A DNA stretch of 64,000 nt, from assembly GCF_025370785.1 (NCBI RefSeq), contig NZ_JAMXFA010000007.1, forward strand, positions 124,001-188,000, in the 5' to 3' direction. Origin of the DNA: Laspinema olomoucense D3b. Lineage in GTDB: Bacteria; Cyanobacteriota; Cyanobacteriia; Cyanobacteriales; Laspinemataceae. Every line of letters begins with the position of its first letter. Position 1 is the first letter of the stretch. Made by a program: the position numbers and the translations under genes. The notes beneath the pieces were generated by a model. The model did not search any database. It was not told the origin of the DNA and saw nothing but the letters and a program-made list of their open reading frames with translations. Shown one piece after another: positions 55,459-63,951 of this stretch.

Positions 55459-56622
55459 GTGTACTACCGCCGATTTGGAAAAACCAATTTACATCTCTCG
55501 GTTTTTTCCCTGGGAACGATGCGATATTTGGCTTCCCCGGAAAATGCGATCGCCACGGTGCAAGCAGCGGTAAAACGGGGAATCAACCATCTCGAAACCG
55601 CCCGAGGATATGGCAACAGTGAAGAATATCTCGGACTAGCCCTGAGGGAACTGTTACACCCGAACTCCCCCCAGTGCCGAGAACAGTTGTACATCACAAC
55701 TAAACTCCCTCCTTCAGGGAATGCGGATGAAGTTGAACGGTGCATTGATGAATCGTTAGACCGGCTGAATGTTAATTATCTGGATGGGTTGACCATTCAT
55801 GGCATCAATACTCACGAACATTTAGAGTGGGTGTTAAATGCTCAGGGCGGAATGCAGGGGATTAACCAAGCACTGCGCGATCGCCGAGTTCGACATCTCG
55901 GATTTTCGACTCATGGCAGCTTAGACTTAATTTTAGCAACCCTTAACACCGATTTATTTGAATTTATCAATCTGCATTATTACTATTTCTTCCAGCGCAA
56001 TGCTGCGGCTCTTGCCCTAGCCCATCAAAAAGATTTAGGCATTTTTATTATTTCCCCCGCCGACAAAGGGGGAAAACTACATACCCCACCCGAGCAACTT
56101 TCCCAACTCTGTCATCCCTTAACCCCCCTAGAATTTAACTATCAGTTCTTGTTAAGCGACCCGCGCATCACCACCTTAAGTTTTGGTGCCGCCAACCCCC
56201 AAGAACTCACCCTGCTCGATCGCCTGTCCCTTCTGAACAATCCCCTAGACCCGGATGAGAGCCAACTTATACCCATCCCCCAAGACACCATCAACCGCCT
56301 AGAAACCCATTCCAACGAAGTTTTAGGTTCAGATCAATGCAGTCAATGTTATGCCTGTTTGCCTTGTCCGGAAACCATTAATATTCCCGAAATCTTACGA
56401 TTAAGAAATCTCGCCGTTGCCTACTCCATGACCGATTATAGTCAGTACCGATATTCCATGTTTGAAAATGCCGGACATTGGTTTCCCGGCATGAAAGGAA
56501 ATCGATGTACCGACTGTGGAGATTGTTTACCCCGCTGTCCAGAACAACTGAATATCCCCGCACTTTTAGCAGATACTCACGATCGCCTCAAAGGCAAATC
56601 CGGTCGGCGATTATGGGGGTAA
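55459..56622 (+). CDS. Aldo/keto reductase with a C-terminal iron-sulphur module
   Basis: The 387-residue protein has the AKR TIM-barrel start RRFGKTNLHLSVFSLGTMRY, the DGLTIHGIN region and YFFQRNAAAL. The C-terminal part has a Cys-rich CSQCYACLPCPETINIPE and CTDCGDCLPRCPEQLNIP, 4Fe-4S ferredoxin-type motifs. This matches the iron-sulphur-containing AKR group common in cyanobacteria. The physiological substrate is unknown; an electron-transfer role linked to ferredoxin is inferred. Confidence 0.92.
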   Translation: MYYRRFGKTNLHLSVFSLGTMRYLASPENAIATVQAAVKRGINHLETARGYGNSEEYLGLALRELLHPNSPQCREQLYITTKLPPSGNADEVERCIDESLDRLNVNYLDGLTIHGINTHEHLEWVLNAQGGMQGINQALRDRRVRHLGFSTHGSLDLILATLNTDLFEFINLHYYYFFQRNAAALALAHQKDLGIFIISPADKGGKLHTPPEQLSQLCHPLTPLEFNYQFLLSDPRITTLSFGAANPQELTLLDRLSLLNNPLDPDESQLIPIPQDTINRLETHSNEVLGSDQCSQCYACLPCPETINIPEILRLRNLAVAYSMTDYSQYRYSMFENAGHWFPGMKGNRCTDCGDCLPRCPEQLNIPALLADTHDRLKGKSGRRLWG

Positions 56623-56660
56623 TCTAGGGTACTTTTGTTAAACCTATTGAACCGAAGGAC

Positions 56661-56728
56661 CAGGAACCCGGTTTCTTGCCCAAATTAGCTGAAAAGATCC
56701 AAAATTTTGTTAAGAAACCCGGTTTCTA
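56661..56728. repeat. Palindromic doublet element, copy 4
   Basis: Two AGGAACCCGGTTTCTTG / AAGAAACCCGGTTTCTAA halves in the same arrangement as at 13752, 15574 and 20089, with CCAAATTAGCTGAAAAGATCCAAAATT between. It lies after the AKR stop codon. Confidence 0.7.
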
Positions 56729-56773
56729 ACCGTTACGGTGTCCTCAGACTAGCAGCTACTTAAAATTAAAATT

Positions 56774-57457
56774 ATGACTTCGGAACGCGCTAAAAATCAC
56801 CTAATACCAAATTCGGTTATTAAAAGTCGTTTTCATGGAGTAGCTGGCGTCGGCAGGCTTTGTCCGTATAGCCCAACCCCATCGGGTGCGGGTTTTTACC
56901 TCTTTTTGCTCCTAGTTGCTTTAATTCCCCTGTGGACGAGAGTTGGGTTAACTCAAACTCCCGCGCCAGCATTAGAAGCAGTAGAGGACATGGTACCACC
57001 GGACGAGCGCGAACAACCGCCTTTAGAACTGCAGCAAATGCCTCCGGAAAAACCCCCCTTACAGTTCCTAACCATCCCACCGGAAATCGATCCTGCCCAA
57101 TTTAATATCACCACGAATTACACCATTTCCCAAAGTGGGGTAACGGTTCCTTCCTTATGGTGGGTTAACGAACAGTTTGGTTATAGACTGGTCGAGAACT
57201 GGTTAGCTTACCCCCGGAATGGAGGGGATACAGGCACGGTGGATGTGATTGTTAACCGTCAAAGCTGGGGTTTGCTGGATTACCTGCAACGCTATGAGTT
57301 TCTGAATCATTTCGGGCAAGTGGGGAGGGATTACGGGTACAACATCCGGGTGTTTACTCGTCAGCAAAAACTTTTGGGCAGTTATACCTGTACCTCCGAA
57401 CCGATCGCCTGCAACTTGTGGTTGGATTCCGAGGAATTAGACAGCCAAGCGCCGTAA
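56774..57457 (+). CDS. Hypothetical exported protein with an embedded repeat
   Basis: The 227-residue protein is not recognised. Its N-terminal region (residues about 21-42, GVAGVGRLCPYSPTPSGAGF) is encoded by a ~58 bp palindromic element (see 56842-56899). It is followed by a hydrophobic segment LFLLLVALIPLW and TQTPAPA, which look like a signal-peptide core. The mature part (about 70-227) has LWWVNEQFGYRLVENWLAYP and QSWGLLDYLQRYEFLNHFG. The true start may be later; a TTG at 56907 is in frame. Confidence concerns the reading frame rather than a function. Confidence 0.7.
   Translation: MTSERAKNHLIPNSVIKSRFHGVAGVGRLCPYSPTPSGAGFYLFLLLVALIPLWTRVGLTQTPAPALEAVEDMVPPDEREQPPLELQQMPPEKPPLQFLTIPPEIDPAQFNITTNYTISQSGVTVPSLWWVNEQFGYRLVENWLAYPRNGGDTGTVDVIVNRQSWGLLDYLQRYEFLNHFGQVGRDYGYNIRVFTRQQKLLGSYTCTSEPIACNLWLDSEELDSQAP
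56842..56899. repeat. ~58 bp palindromic element, copy 2 (inside a coding region)
   Basis: Read on the minus strand it begins GTAAAAACCCGCACCC and continues GGGCTATACGGACAAAGCCTGCC, matching the element at 45142-45199 at about 80%. It lies in frame inside the 56774 gene. Confidence 0.75.
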
Positions 57458-57477
57458 ACCTGGGGCCATTCCAACCT

Positions 57478-58725
57478 TTAACTCAGACGGATTTCCCGCC
57501 AGAGGGCCTGATATGTTTCCGCAATCTCTGGGGTGAGGGGTTCAATAAATTCGCTCTTGGCGATCGCCTCGGCAGTGGGTAAGAGTATCCCATCAGTTTG
57601 TAAGGCGGGGGGTAATTCTTCTCGGTCCCGGTTCAACAACATCGGAGAAACAGCTTTACCCAATTGAGAAAGCTGAACCGCCATTTCCGGGTTCCAGCAA
57701 AAATTAATCCATTGTTTTGCCAAAGATGAGGCGGGGGGTGGTGTTTCTGTGTTCACCGGATTGGGTCCTGCCGGTCGGACCCACAATTCTGACCATAACG
57801 CCGTTCCCGAGGGAGGAACCACGGCGCGAATTTTAGGATTGCGCTGCATGGTTGCCAGGATATCCGTGGACCATCCTACCGCGACCCAAGTATCCCCCAG
57901 GAGTAAGGGTTGGAGATAGGCATCGTTACTATAAAGTCTAGCTTGGCGATGGAGTGCGAGAAGTTTTTCCTTGAGTTCGGGGAGATCCGCAAGGCGATCG
58001 CGATTGTAGGAGTGACCGAGGGTTTTGAGGGTTAAACCAATCACTTCCCGGGGACTATCGAGTAAGGAGAGGCGATCGCGCAGTTCCGGACGCCATAAAT
58101 CACTCCAATCTTGGGGAGTCCAACCTAAATTTTTGACTTTATCTGCCCGATAGGCAATCACCGTAGTTCCCCACCGATACGGTGCGCCCCACACTTGACC
58201 CTTGGGGTCCAATTTTCCCGCAGCATTTCGTCGGACCAGGGTTTGCCATTGGGAGGGGAGGTTGTCCCATTGCTCTAGGGTGGTGGGGTCCAGGGGGAGA
58301 ATCAGTTTTTGGGCGATCGCGCGTTCTAACCAGTAATTTCCTAACGTCACCAAATCAGCCAAGTTTGAAGGTCCCGCATCCCCATTACTCCCAGGCAGAT
58401 TCCATCGGCGATCCGAGTTGTTGGATGGGGGTTTTTTCCACTGTTGCAGGAGTCGAAACAACTCGTCTAAATGCTCCGCCGGGGAAAAGTTTAAAACCGC
58501 CCCCTTGTCCAGTTGCTTGCGGAATGCCCCCATTGCTTGGGCAGGAATGGAACTTTTCAACAGCCTAATTTTGAGAGTTTGGCGATCAACAGTCCCACAT
58601 CCGCTCAACAACTGGGCAACGGCTAGGGTACTGAGGCTCACTAAAAAAGATCTTCGATTCACACGCTTAATAATAGGATTTTGTTCAATCACACCCGTCC
58701 CTAGGGGAAACTGGACGACTTTCAT
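57478..58725 (-). CDS. Extracellular solute-binding lipoprotein
   Basis: The 415-residue family-1-type periplasmic binding protein has a twin-arginine-like N-terminus (VNRRSFLVSLSTLAVAQL) ending in a lipobox LSGC, so it is a membrane-anchored lipoprotein. The body has GAPYRWGTTVIAYRAD and WVAVGWSTDILATMQRNP, resembling PotD/spermidine or iron-transport binding proteins. No permease genes are nearby. Ligand unknown. Confidence 0.85.
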   Translation of the reverse strand: MKVVQFPLGTGVIEQNPIIKRVNRRSFLVSLSTLAVAQLLSGCGTVDRQTLKIRLLKSSIPAQAMGAFRKQLDKGAVLNFSPAEHLDELFRLLQQWKKPPSNNSDRRWNLPGSNGDAGPSNLADLVTLGNYWLERAIAQKLILPLDPTTLEQWDNLPSQWQTLVRRNAAGKLDPKGQVWGAPYRWGTTVIAYRADKVKNLGWTPQDWSDLWRPELRDRLSLLDSPREVIGLTLKTLGHSYNRDRLADLPELKEKLLALHRQARLYSNDAYLQPLLLGDTWVAVGWSTDILATMQRNPKIRAVVPPSGTALWSELWVRPAGPNPVNTETPPPASSLAKQWINFCWNPEMAVQLSQLGKAVSPMLLNRDREELPPALQTDGILLPTAEAIAKSEFIEPLTPEIAETYQALWREIRLS

Positions 58726-58792
58726 CAGGTCTAAGGGTTAGAAATTAACCGCTTCCCGTTTCCCGCTTCTCTCTTATTTTAGCGGTCAAATC

Positions 58793-59332
58793 CTATTCCT
58801 CGATGCGTTTTTCTAAATACTGACCGATGGTTTGTTGTTCTCCAGCCCGAGAGATGATGGTTTGTCGGGTCCGGTAGCGATCGCCAATCAGTTTTAATTC
58901 TTCCTCGAAGACCGAGCCATTATATTCAGTTTTCAGGCACAAAGTTTGAGGATTGGCAAAGTAAAAGGTAGCTTGTACCGGGTCTTGAGTTAAAAAGCCC
59001 AGATCGCGATAGAGGATATTTTCTCTCGCGCCAAACAGGGTACTGCCCGCAGATTTCTTTTTGCCGGAAACCGAGTCGCTACTTTCCCAAGAGACTTCAC
59101 TGCCGCAGGTAAGAGCATTCTGTTCCGGGAGTTGGTGTAGCTTTGCCAGTTCTATAAGTTCTGGACTCCCCGGTTCTAAAAACCGTACTGTAATTAAGCT
59201 CACCATTTCCAGGGTTTTCCCCTCGGGTAAGGTGTAGTACCGGCGATCGGAATGCCATCGGCCCTGGGATTTTTGGAAAAAATCCGCAATCAGGGATTCC
59301 TGGGTCGATTGGGCTAGGTTTATGGAAGTCAT
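58793..59332 (-). CDS. Phycobiliprotein lyase CpcS/CpeS family
   Basis: The 179-residue lipocalin-fold chromophore lyase attaches phycobilins to Cys-84-type sites. Features are FFQKSQGRWHSDRRYYTLP (about residues 18-36), SLITVRF, QATFYFANPQTLCLKTEYNG and RTRQTIISRAGEQQTIGQYL. ATG 59332 is preceded by GGAGGTAAAAACGCTG. It may form a dimer; which phycobiliprotein it serves is not clear. The organism must make phycobilisomes. Confidence 0.93.
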   Translation of the reverse strand: MTSINLAQSTQESLIADFFQKSQGRWHSDRRYYTLPEGKTLEMVSLITVRFLEPGSPELIELAKLHQLPEQNALTCGSEVSWESSDSVSGKKKSAGSTLFGARENILYRDLGFLTQDPVQATFYFANPQTLCLKTEYNGSVFEEELKLIGDRYRTRQTIISRAGEQQTIGQYLEKRIEE

Positions 59333-59711
59333 CAGCGTTTTTACCTCCTCCGGTGATGGATTGATAGCCTATCAATCGGACCCGGAAAGTTGTTGTCAAT
59401 TTTGTTACTTTTCTTAATATATCTGGACAACTTGGGAGAGCCATCAAACCTGGGATGGATTTTCCATCGGGGAGAGATTAAACATAAAACTGCCTTTAGT
59501 CCCTTAGCGACCCGCTAACCGGATTGGCGGTTTTCAAGGGGCAAGGGTGAAATCAGAGGTCGTTACAGCAAGGGAACAAAACCTAAATTTTACTGGGGTT
59601 TGGAGGGAAATAGCTTTAAACATTAAATAATCTAAAAAGAATTCCTATTTTGGGCAAAACTATATCTAAGATTGAGGAGAAAAATACAGCCCTAAAAATA
59701 GGGGTCTAAAT
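59333..59711. other. Intergenic region between the lyase and the 59712 gene
   Basis: No gene was seen. It should hold two divergent promoters. Confidence 0.5.
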
Positions 59712-60113
59712 ATGGAATCCTTACAAAACCAGGTGTATGTCTTAAACCATAAAGTAGATGAGTTATATCAAACCATCGAACAGCTTAATAGAAAAATCTC
59801 TCTGTGTTTGGGACAGCAGAGTTTGAACGTACCACCCCCATCCAGTGAGTCCCCCGAAGCCCTGCTGCGAAAGCGGTATGCTTACGCGATCGGGAATTTA
59901 GTCTCAACCACCTTAGAAGAGTCGGAAGAGTTAGAGCATAAAGACGTACTCAAGGAGAAAAATGGCCGAAATGAACGTGAGAAAACGGTGCAAAATAATA
60001 TTGACTCAGAATTAAGCCCAGAGATTCAAATCCGGCGATTAACTGCACAATTAACCGCTGCCTACCACCGGATAGCGGAGTTAGAAGAACAGCTCATGGC
60101 TAAAAGAGTATGA
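59712..60113 (+). CDS. Hypothetical coiled-coil protein
   Basis: The 133-residue protein is hydrophilic with no signal or membrane segment. Heptads are visible at residues ~1-35 (VYVLNHKVDELYQTIEQLNR) and ~105-130 (LTAQLTAAYHRIAELEEQL), with a middle of Glu/Lys/Asp-rich sequence. It could be a small scaffold. No family was recognised. It lies immediately upstream of the IS607-type element and was perhaps separated from former neighbours by the insertion. Confidence 0.7.
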   Translation: MESLQNQVYVLNHKVDELYQTIEQLNRKISLCLGQQSLNVPPPSSESPEALLRKRYAYAIGNLVSTTLEESEELEHKDVLKEKNGRNEREKTVQNNIDSELSPEIQIRRLTAQLTAAYHRIAELEEQLMAKRV

Positions 60114-60184
60114 TTTAATCTAGGATTAGTTGAATATCTTAGGGCAATGCGGTATAATAACCCAGAAGAGTTGAGGATAAACCT

Positions 60185-60778
60185 ATTGCCAGATATGTCA
60201 AGCCCAAGGAAGCGGCCCAAATCCTTGGCGTCCATGAAAGAACACTCCGCAGATGGGACGAAAATGGCTCAATCGAGACCATCAGAACTCCTGCTGGGCA
60301 ACGACGATATAACGTTGAGTCTTATGCTGCCAAATCAGGCAGTGACAAGCGTAAAGTCGTTATCTATGCCAGAGTCAGCAGTCGCGCCCAGCAGTCCGAC
60401 CTCAACCGACAGGTTGCTGCCTTGTCTAACCTGTACCCCGAAGCCGAAATCATCTCAGAAATCGGAGGGGGACTCAACTTCAAACGAAAAAAAATGCTGG
60501 CCTTACTGGGACAGGTCTTGTCAGGAGATGTCCGCATGGTTGTCATTGCCCACAAAGACCGATTGGCAAGATTTGGATTTGACTTGTTTCGATGGCTCTG
60601 TGAGCAGAACAGGTGTGAACTCATGGTTCTCAACGAGACAAGTCTCAGTCCAGAACGAGAAATGGTTGAGGACATCCTCGCCATTCTCCACTGCTTCAGT
60701 TCCCGACTCTACGGACTGCGTAAATACAAAACTCAGGTCAAAGAAGATCCGGATTTACCCCAGTCCCGAGCTAAATAA
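60185..60778 (+). CDS. tnpA: IS607-family serine recombinase TnpA, apparent AUU start
   Basis: The product is a 197-residue site-specific recombinase with an N-terminal MerR-type HTH (RYVKPKEAAQILGVHERTLR) and a resolvase domain carrying the catalytic serine in VVIYARVSSRAQQ (about residue 65). Family members start (M)ARYVKP, and here the codon at that place is ATT (60185), preceded by GAGG eight bases upstream. No ATG, GTG or TTG exists in frame before position 60422. The downstream tnpB overlaps it in another frame. Functionality depends on whether ATT is used; alternatively the start was lost by mutation. Confidence 0.8.
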   Translation: MARYVKPKEAAQILGVHERTLRRWDENGSIETIRTPAGQRRYNVESYAAKSGSDKRKVVIYARVSSRAQQSDLNRQVAALSNLYPEAEIISEIGGGLNFKRKKMLALLGQVLSGDVRMVVIAHKDRLARFGFDLFRWLCEQNRCELMVLNETSLSPEREMVEDILAILHCFSSRLYGLRKYKTQVKEDPDLPQSRAK

Positions 60779-61814
60779 AGTCTGGCGCAAATGGCTGGCA
60801 GCTTGTCGGTACTGCTACAACCAGGCAATTGCAATGTCTAGGAGTGGCAAACGACTAAGCAAGTTGAAATTACGCAACGAAGTGATGCAGGGTGAATTAC
60901 CCGCATGGGTTAAGGAAACACCCTGCCATATTCGGCAAAATGCTATCTTTGATGCCCATCTGGCTCTTACTGCCAGTCCTGATGCCCGGTTTAGAAGTTG
61001 CAGGGATAGTTCTCAAACGATTAAGTTTAATGATGCCAATTTCTCTTCAGGAAGTTGGTATCCAAAACTGACCAAAGGATTAACTTTCACGGCGAGCGAA
61101 CCCATAGACAATGCTTGTGACCAAGGAACTCAATTAGTCTTTACCAAAGGGCGATGGTTTGCGGTATTTCCTGAACCTGTTGCCATGAACCCAACTAAAT
61201 CCACCGGAGTAATTGCATTAGATCCGGGTGTCCGAACTTTTATGACCGGGTTTGATGGCTCACGATTCTTAGAATTTGGCTCCGGGGATATTGGACGCAT
61301 TACTCGGCTATGCCAACATTTGGATGATTTGATGAGCCGAATTGCCTCATATTCCAGCCGTTCAAAGCGACGACGGATGAGACAAGCGGCTCAACGAATG
61401 AGAACCAAAATCCGGAATTTGGTGGATGAAGCCCATAAGCAAATTGCTCATTACCTAACTCGCAACTACAGCCTAATTTTTCTGCCCGCCTTCGAGACTT
61501 CCCAAATGGTTGCCAAGGCCAAGCGGAAAATCAGGTCCAAGACTGCCCGAGCAATGCTAACTTGGGCGCACTATCGATTTAAACTAACCCTGAGACATCA
61601 AGCCGAGATAACTGGAACCACAGTTGTGGATGTGACTGAAGAATACACCAGCAAAACCTGTACCCACTGTGGTCATGTTCACTCTAAGTTGGGCGGCTCA
61701 AAAGTGTTCCGATGTCCTGAGTGCGGGTTCACTCTACCACGGGACTGGAACGGTGATGCATGGAATCTTTCTAAAAGCTTTGCGGGATACCGCCTCTGTT
61801 ACCTTAACGGGTGA
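60666..61814 (+). CDS. tnpB: TnpB (IS607 accessory RNA-guided nuclease)
   Basis: The product is about 382 residues if TTG 60666 is used. The conserved body starts at KIRIYPSPELNKVWRKWLAA, so the true start lies in 60666-60735. RuvC motifs are complete: the Asp in GVIALDPGVRTF, the Glu in LPAFETSQM and the Asp in LPRDWNGDAWN. A Cys4 zinc finger CTHCGHVHSK...CPECG is present. TnpB proteins are RNA-guided DNA nucleases that use a guide from the element's right end. It overlaps the tnpA 3' part. The element appears intact; its ends are not resolved. Confidence 0.85.
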   Translation: MRTSSPFSTASVPDSTDCVNTKLRSKKIRIYPSPELNKVWRKWLAACRYCYNQAIAMSRSGKRLSKLKLRNEVMQGELPAWVKETPCHIRQNAIFDAHLALTASPDARFRSCRDSSQTIKFNDANFSSGSWYPKLTKGLTFTASEPIDNACDQGTQLVFTKGRWFAVFPEPVAMNPTKSTGVIALDPGVRTFMTGFDGSRFLEFGSGDIGRITRLCQHLDDLMSRIASYSSRSKRRRMRQAAQRMRTKIRNLVDEAHKQIAHYLTRNYSLIFLPAFETSQMVAKAKRKIRSKTARAMLTWAHYRFKLTLRHQAEITGTTVVDVTEEYTSKTCTHCGHVHSKLGGSKVFRCPECGFTLPRDWNGDAWNLSKSFAGYRLCYLNG

Positions 61815-61904
61815 TAGTGCTATCGTCGCATTGTCCGGCAATAGCCGGATAAATGTCGCGTAAATGTATCAGTGCATTCTTAGAGCGCAACCAGAGGCGA
61901 ACGG
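61815..61904 (+). ncRNA. Possible guide-RNA (reRNA/omega RNA) 3' region of the IS607 element
   Basis: Just after tnpB a stem-loop TCCGGC-AATA-GCCGGA (61834-61849), extended by CATT/AATG (61829-61832 with 61852-61855), is followed by sequence up to the end of the CobT-like gene. TnpB elements encode such structured guide RNAs here by known biology. The exact RNA boundaries and guide are not determined. Confidence 0.4.
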
Positions 61905-63053
61905 TTAAAGACTCAGGCGAGCATACCGCATTGTGAGCGCTTCAATGGCCTGTAAGAGTTGAGATTGATTCCAGTTTTTGTAAAGATGTGCAGCGATCGC
62001 GCAACCTCCGGCACCCACCCCTTCCTTGACGAATCCGCGCTCATAAGCACTCAGTTGAGGATAACGAGAATCGGCAAAACTGAGTTGAGTGGCCAATAAG
62101 GGGACAGGGCCGACCGCTTGAGCGAGTCCTACCGTGTCTCCAGTCGGGTCTTCAGCAACCCAGCGGGTAGTCCCGACCACAATGCGATCGCCATTCCAGG
62201 GGAGGGCATGATAAGAAGCCACAGCCTGAATTAAAGCATAGACCGCCAGCATTTGCGTCCCACCGGCCAACAGCACACCACAGAGACGACTGGCGGCGAT
62301 CGCCATGCCTGCGGCTACCGCTTGCATGGGGTCTCCCACTGCCGCGATCGTCATTAAAGGGTCTAAATTATAGCCCGTGATTCCCCCCGCCATCTGCCTC
62401 AAAGGGGAGCGATTCCGGTTAGCCTCTGCCAAACCCGCCTGTACCAAGGCCAACTTTTGCTGATGATTGCACAGGGGATGAGAACTATTCACCTTACCAT
62501 CGGCATCAATGCCTAAATCCATCAACACCGACAAAGCCGTTGTCGTGCCACCGACGACACATTCCCCCACAATCACATAGCCCTCTGGATGCGCCTGGGC
62601 GAGTTTCTGACCCCAATGGAGTCCCGCTTCAAATAACCGTTGCACCGTTGCCGCCTCCAAAGCCTTCCCGGTACTCAGACAGCGTGCGGGAGTTCCCTCC
62701 AATTCCACCGCAGGGACTGCGGGGGGGTGGGGTAAACCGGCATTAAAGACAGTCAGGGGAATGCCTTGAGCTTCTAAGACAGCCCGAGAAATTAGGACCG
62801 GCGAGGCTCCCGCTTGCAGAGGAGGGAGGGGATATTGGGGATGGGGACGGGGACCGGAGTAGAGAAATTCTGCATCCGCGATCGCTGTATATTGGCGATC
62901 GCGTGGGGTCGCACCAGCAGCGGAAATTCCGGGAATTAAACCCGTTTCAGTAAAGCCGAGAATGCAGGCAAAGTGGGGTTGCTGTGCGCGATAGCGATCG
63001 AGCCACTGTTGTCCCTGTTCAAGCTGTGTGTAAATTCGGATCACGAGAGGCAA
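61905..63053 (-). CDS. CobT-like nicotinate-nucleotide phosphoribosyltransferase (TIGR00303)
   Basis: The 382-residue protein resembles the archaeal/cyanobacterial CobT branch that acts in lower-ligand activation for cobamides. Segments include GETTTALSV-type GGTTTALSVLMDLGID, GYVIVGECVVGG, LAGGTQMLAVYALIQAV and VGTTRWVAEDPTGD. The start is unambiguous. It is probably transcribed with the DUF2232 gene upstream (97 bp gap). Substrate assignment is by family only. Confidence 0.85.
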   Translation of the reverse strand: MPLVIRIYTQLEQGQQWLDRYRAQQPHFACILGFTETGLIPGISAAGATPRDRQYTAIADAEFLYSGPRPHPQYPLPPLQAGASPVLISRAVLEAQGIPLTVFNAGLPHPPAVPAVELEGTPARCLSTGKALEAATVQRLFEAGLHWGQKLAQAHPEGYVIVGECVVGGTTTALSVLMDLGIDADGKVNSSHPLCNHQQKLALVQAGLAEANRNRSPLRQMAGGITGYNLDPLMTIAAVGDPMQAVAAGMAIAASRLCGVLLAGGTQMLAVYALIQAVASYHALPWNGDRIVVGTTRWVAEDPTGDTVGLAQAVGPVPLLATQLSFADSRYPQLSAYERGFVKEGVGAGGCAIAAHLYKNWNQSQLLQAIEALTMRYARLSL

Positions 63054-63150
63054 AAGAGGGGAAGACTTTAGGGATGGGGGTGGGGTGGAATATTAATCTA
63101 GGGGAGTAGTATAGCCTCACCCTGGCGGGACTCTGTAGGGTGGGGTCGGC

Positions 63151-63951
63151 TTATTCTTCATCCAGTAAAACTTGTACCCAAGGGGGTGGGGGTGGAATGG
63201 GATTTCCGACTTTTTCCAGGAGGAGAGAGGCGGCTAAATGCACCGCAAAGAGGTAGATGAGATTCTGAACCCACACCAAAATTGCAGCTAAGGCTTGAAT
63301 TACATACAGACTCGGCTGAACCAGCAATCCCATCTTCAGAAATAGCCAGTCTGCAATCTCGGTAATTTGAATCGTCAGGTAAACCCACAGATCTTCCCCG
63401 ACGAGAATTCCTAACAGCCACAGGCGAAAGAAGAAGCCAAAAGCACCGAGGAGAGAACCCAGAAGGATGGCAACTTCCCAACTGGCGCGACGCTTCCAGA
63501 GACATCCGAGCAAGACCCCCAGAAGACCAAACGGGACCACAAAGAGAATGCTGCGCGTGGGTCCCATGAGAACAGAGAGCAACAAACCTGAGACGACAGC
63601 ACCCATCCAAGCGGCGCGATTCCCCCAGCGCAGGTAAACCAGGGCGATCGGGACTGGAAAAAAAATCCGCAGAACGGGACCGAGAGGAAAGTAATAATTG
63701 ATTAGCCAAATCAAGCTGGCGGTACTCGCAAAAAAGGCGGTTTCGACCAGGATTAAGGCATTATTAGGGAGTCGGCTGGGGGCAACGGAGGGAGCAGAGG
63801 CACGCACAGGGGCTGGGGTTTCCCAAAGCTCCTCATTGAGGGAGTCCGGTAGCCCCGAGGAATCGGGAGGACCTAGGGGTTCTGAATTGCGACTGGGATT
63901 AGGAGAATTGGAAGAGGAATTCGGGTTACTGTCTGCAAAATCAACCATCAA
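63151..63951 (-). CDS. DUF2232 multi-pass membrane protein
   Basis: The 266-residue protein has a polar Ser/Pro/Asn-rich N-terminus (~70 residues) and about six to seven hydrophobic helices (ALILVETAFFASTASLIWLI; FFPVPIALVYLRWGNRAAW; LLGVLLGCLW; LLGSLLGAFGFFFRLWLLGI). This fits DUF2232, whose members are related to ECF-transporter substrate-binding-like membrane proteins in some bacteria. It is cotranscribed with the CobT-like gene by position, which hints at a cobalamin or cofactor link; that is inference. Confidence 0.85.
   Translation of the reverse strand: MMVDFADSNPNSSSNSPNPSRNSEPLGPPDSSGLPDSLNEELWETPAPVRASAPSVAPSRLPNNALILVETAFFASTASLIWLINYYFPLGPVLRIFFPVPIALVYLRWGNRAAWMGAVVSGLLLSVLMGPTRSILFVVPFGLLGVLLGCLWKRRASWEVAILLGSLLGAFGFFFRLWLLGILVGEDLWVYLTIQITEIADWLFLKMGLLVQPSLYVIQALAAILVWVQNLIYLFAVHLAASLLLEKVGNPIPPPPPWVQVLLDEE

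Noticed and set aside
60147-60700. Plus-strand ATG frame reading MRYNNPEELRINLL and continuing into tnpB
   Set aside because: Its first ~170 codons read the recombinase region in the wrong frame; only the 3' part is TnpB. The true recombinase is the frame with RYVKPKEAA and YARVSS.
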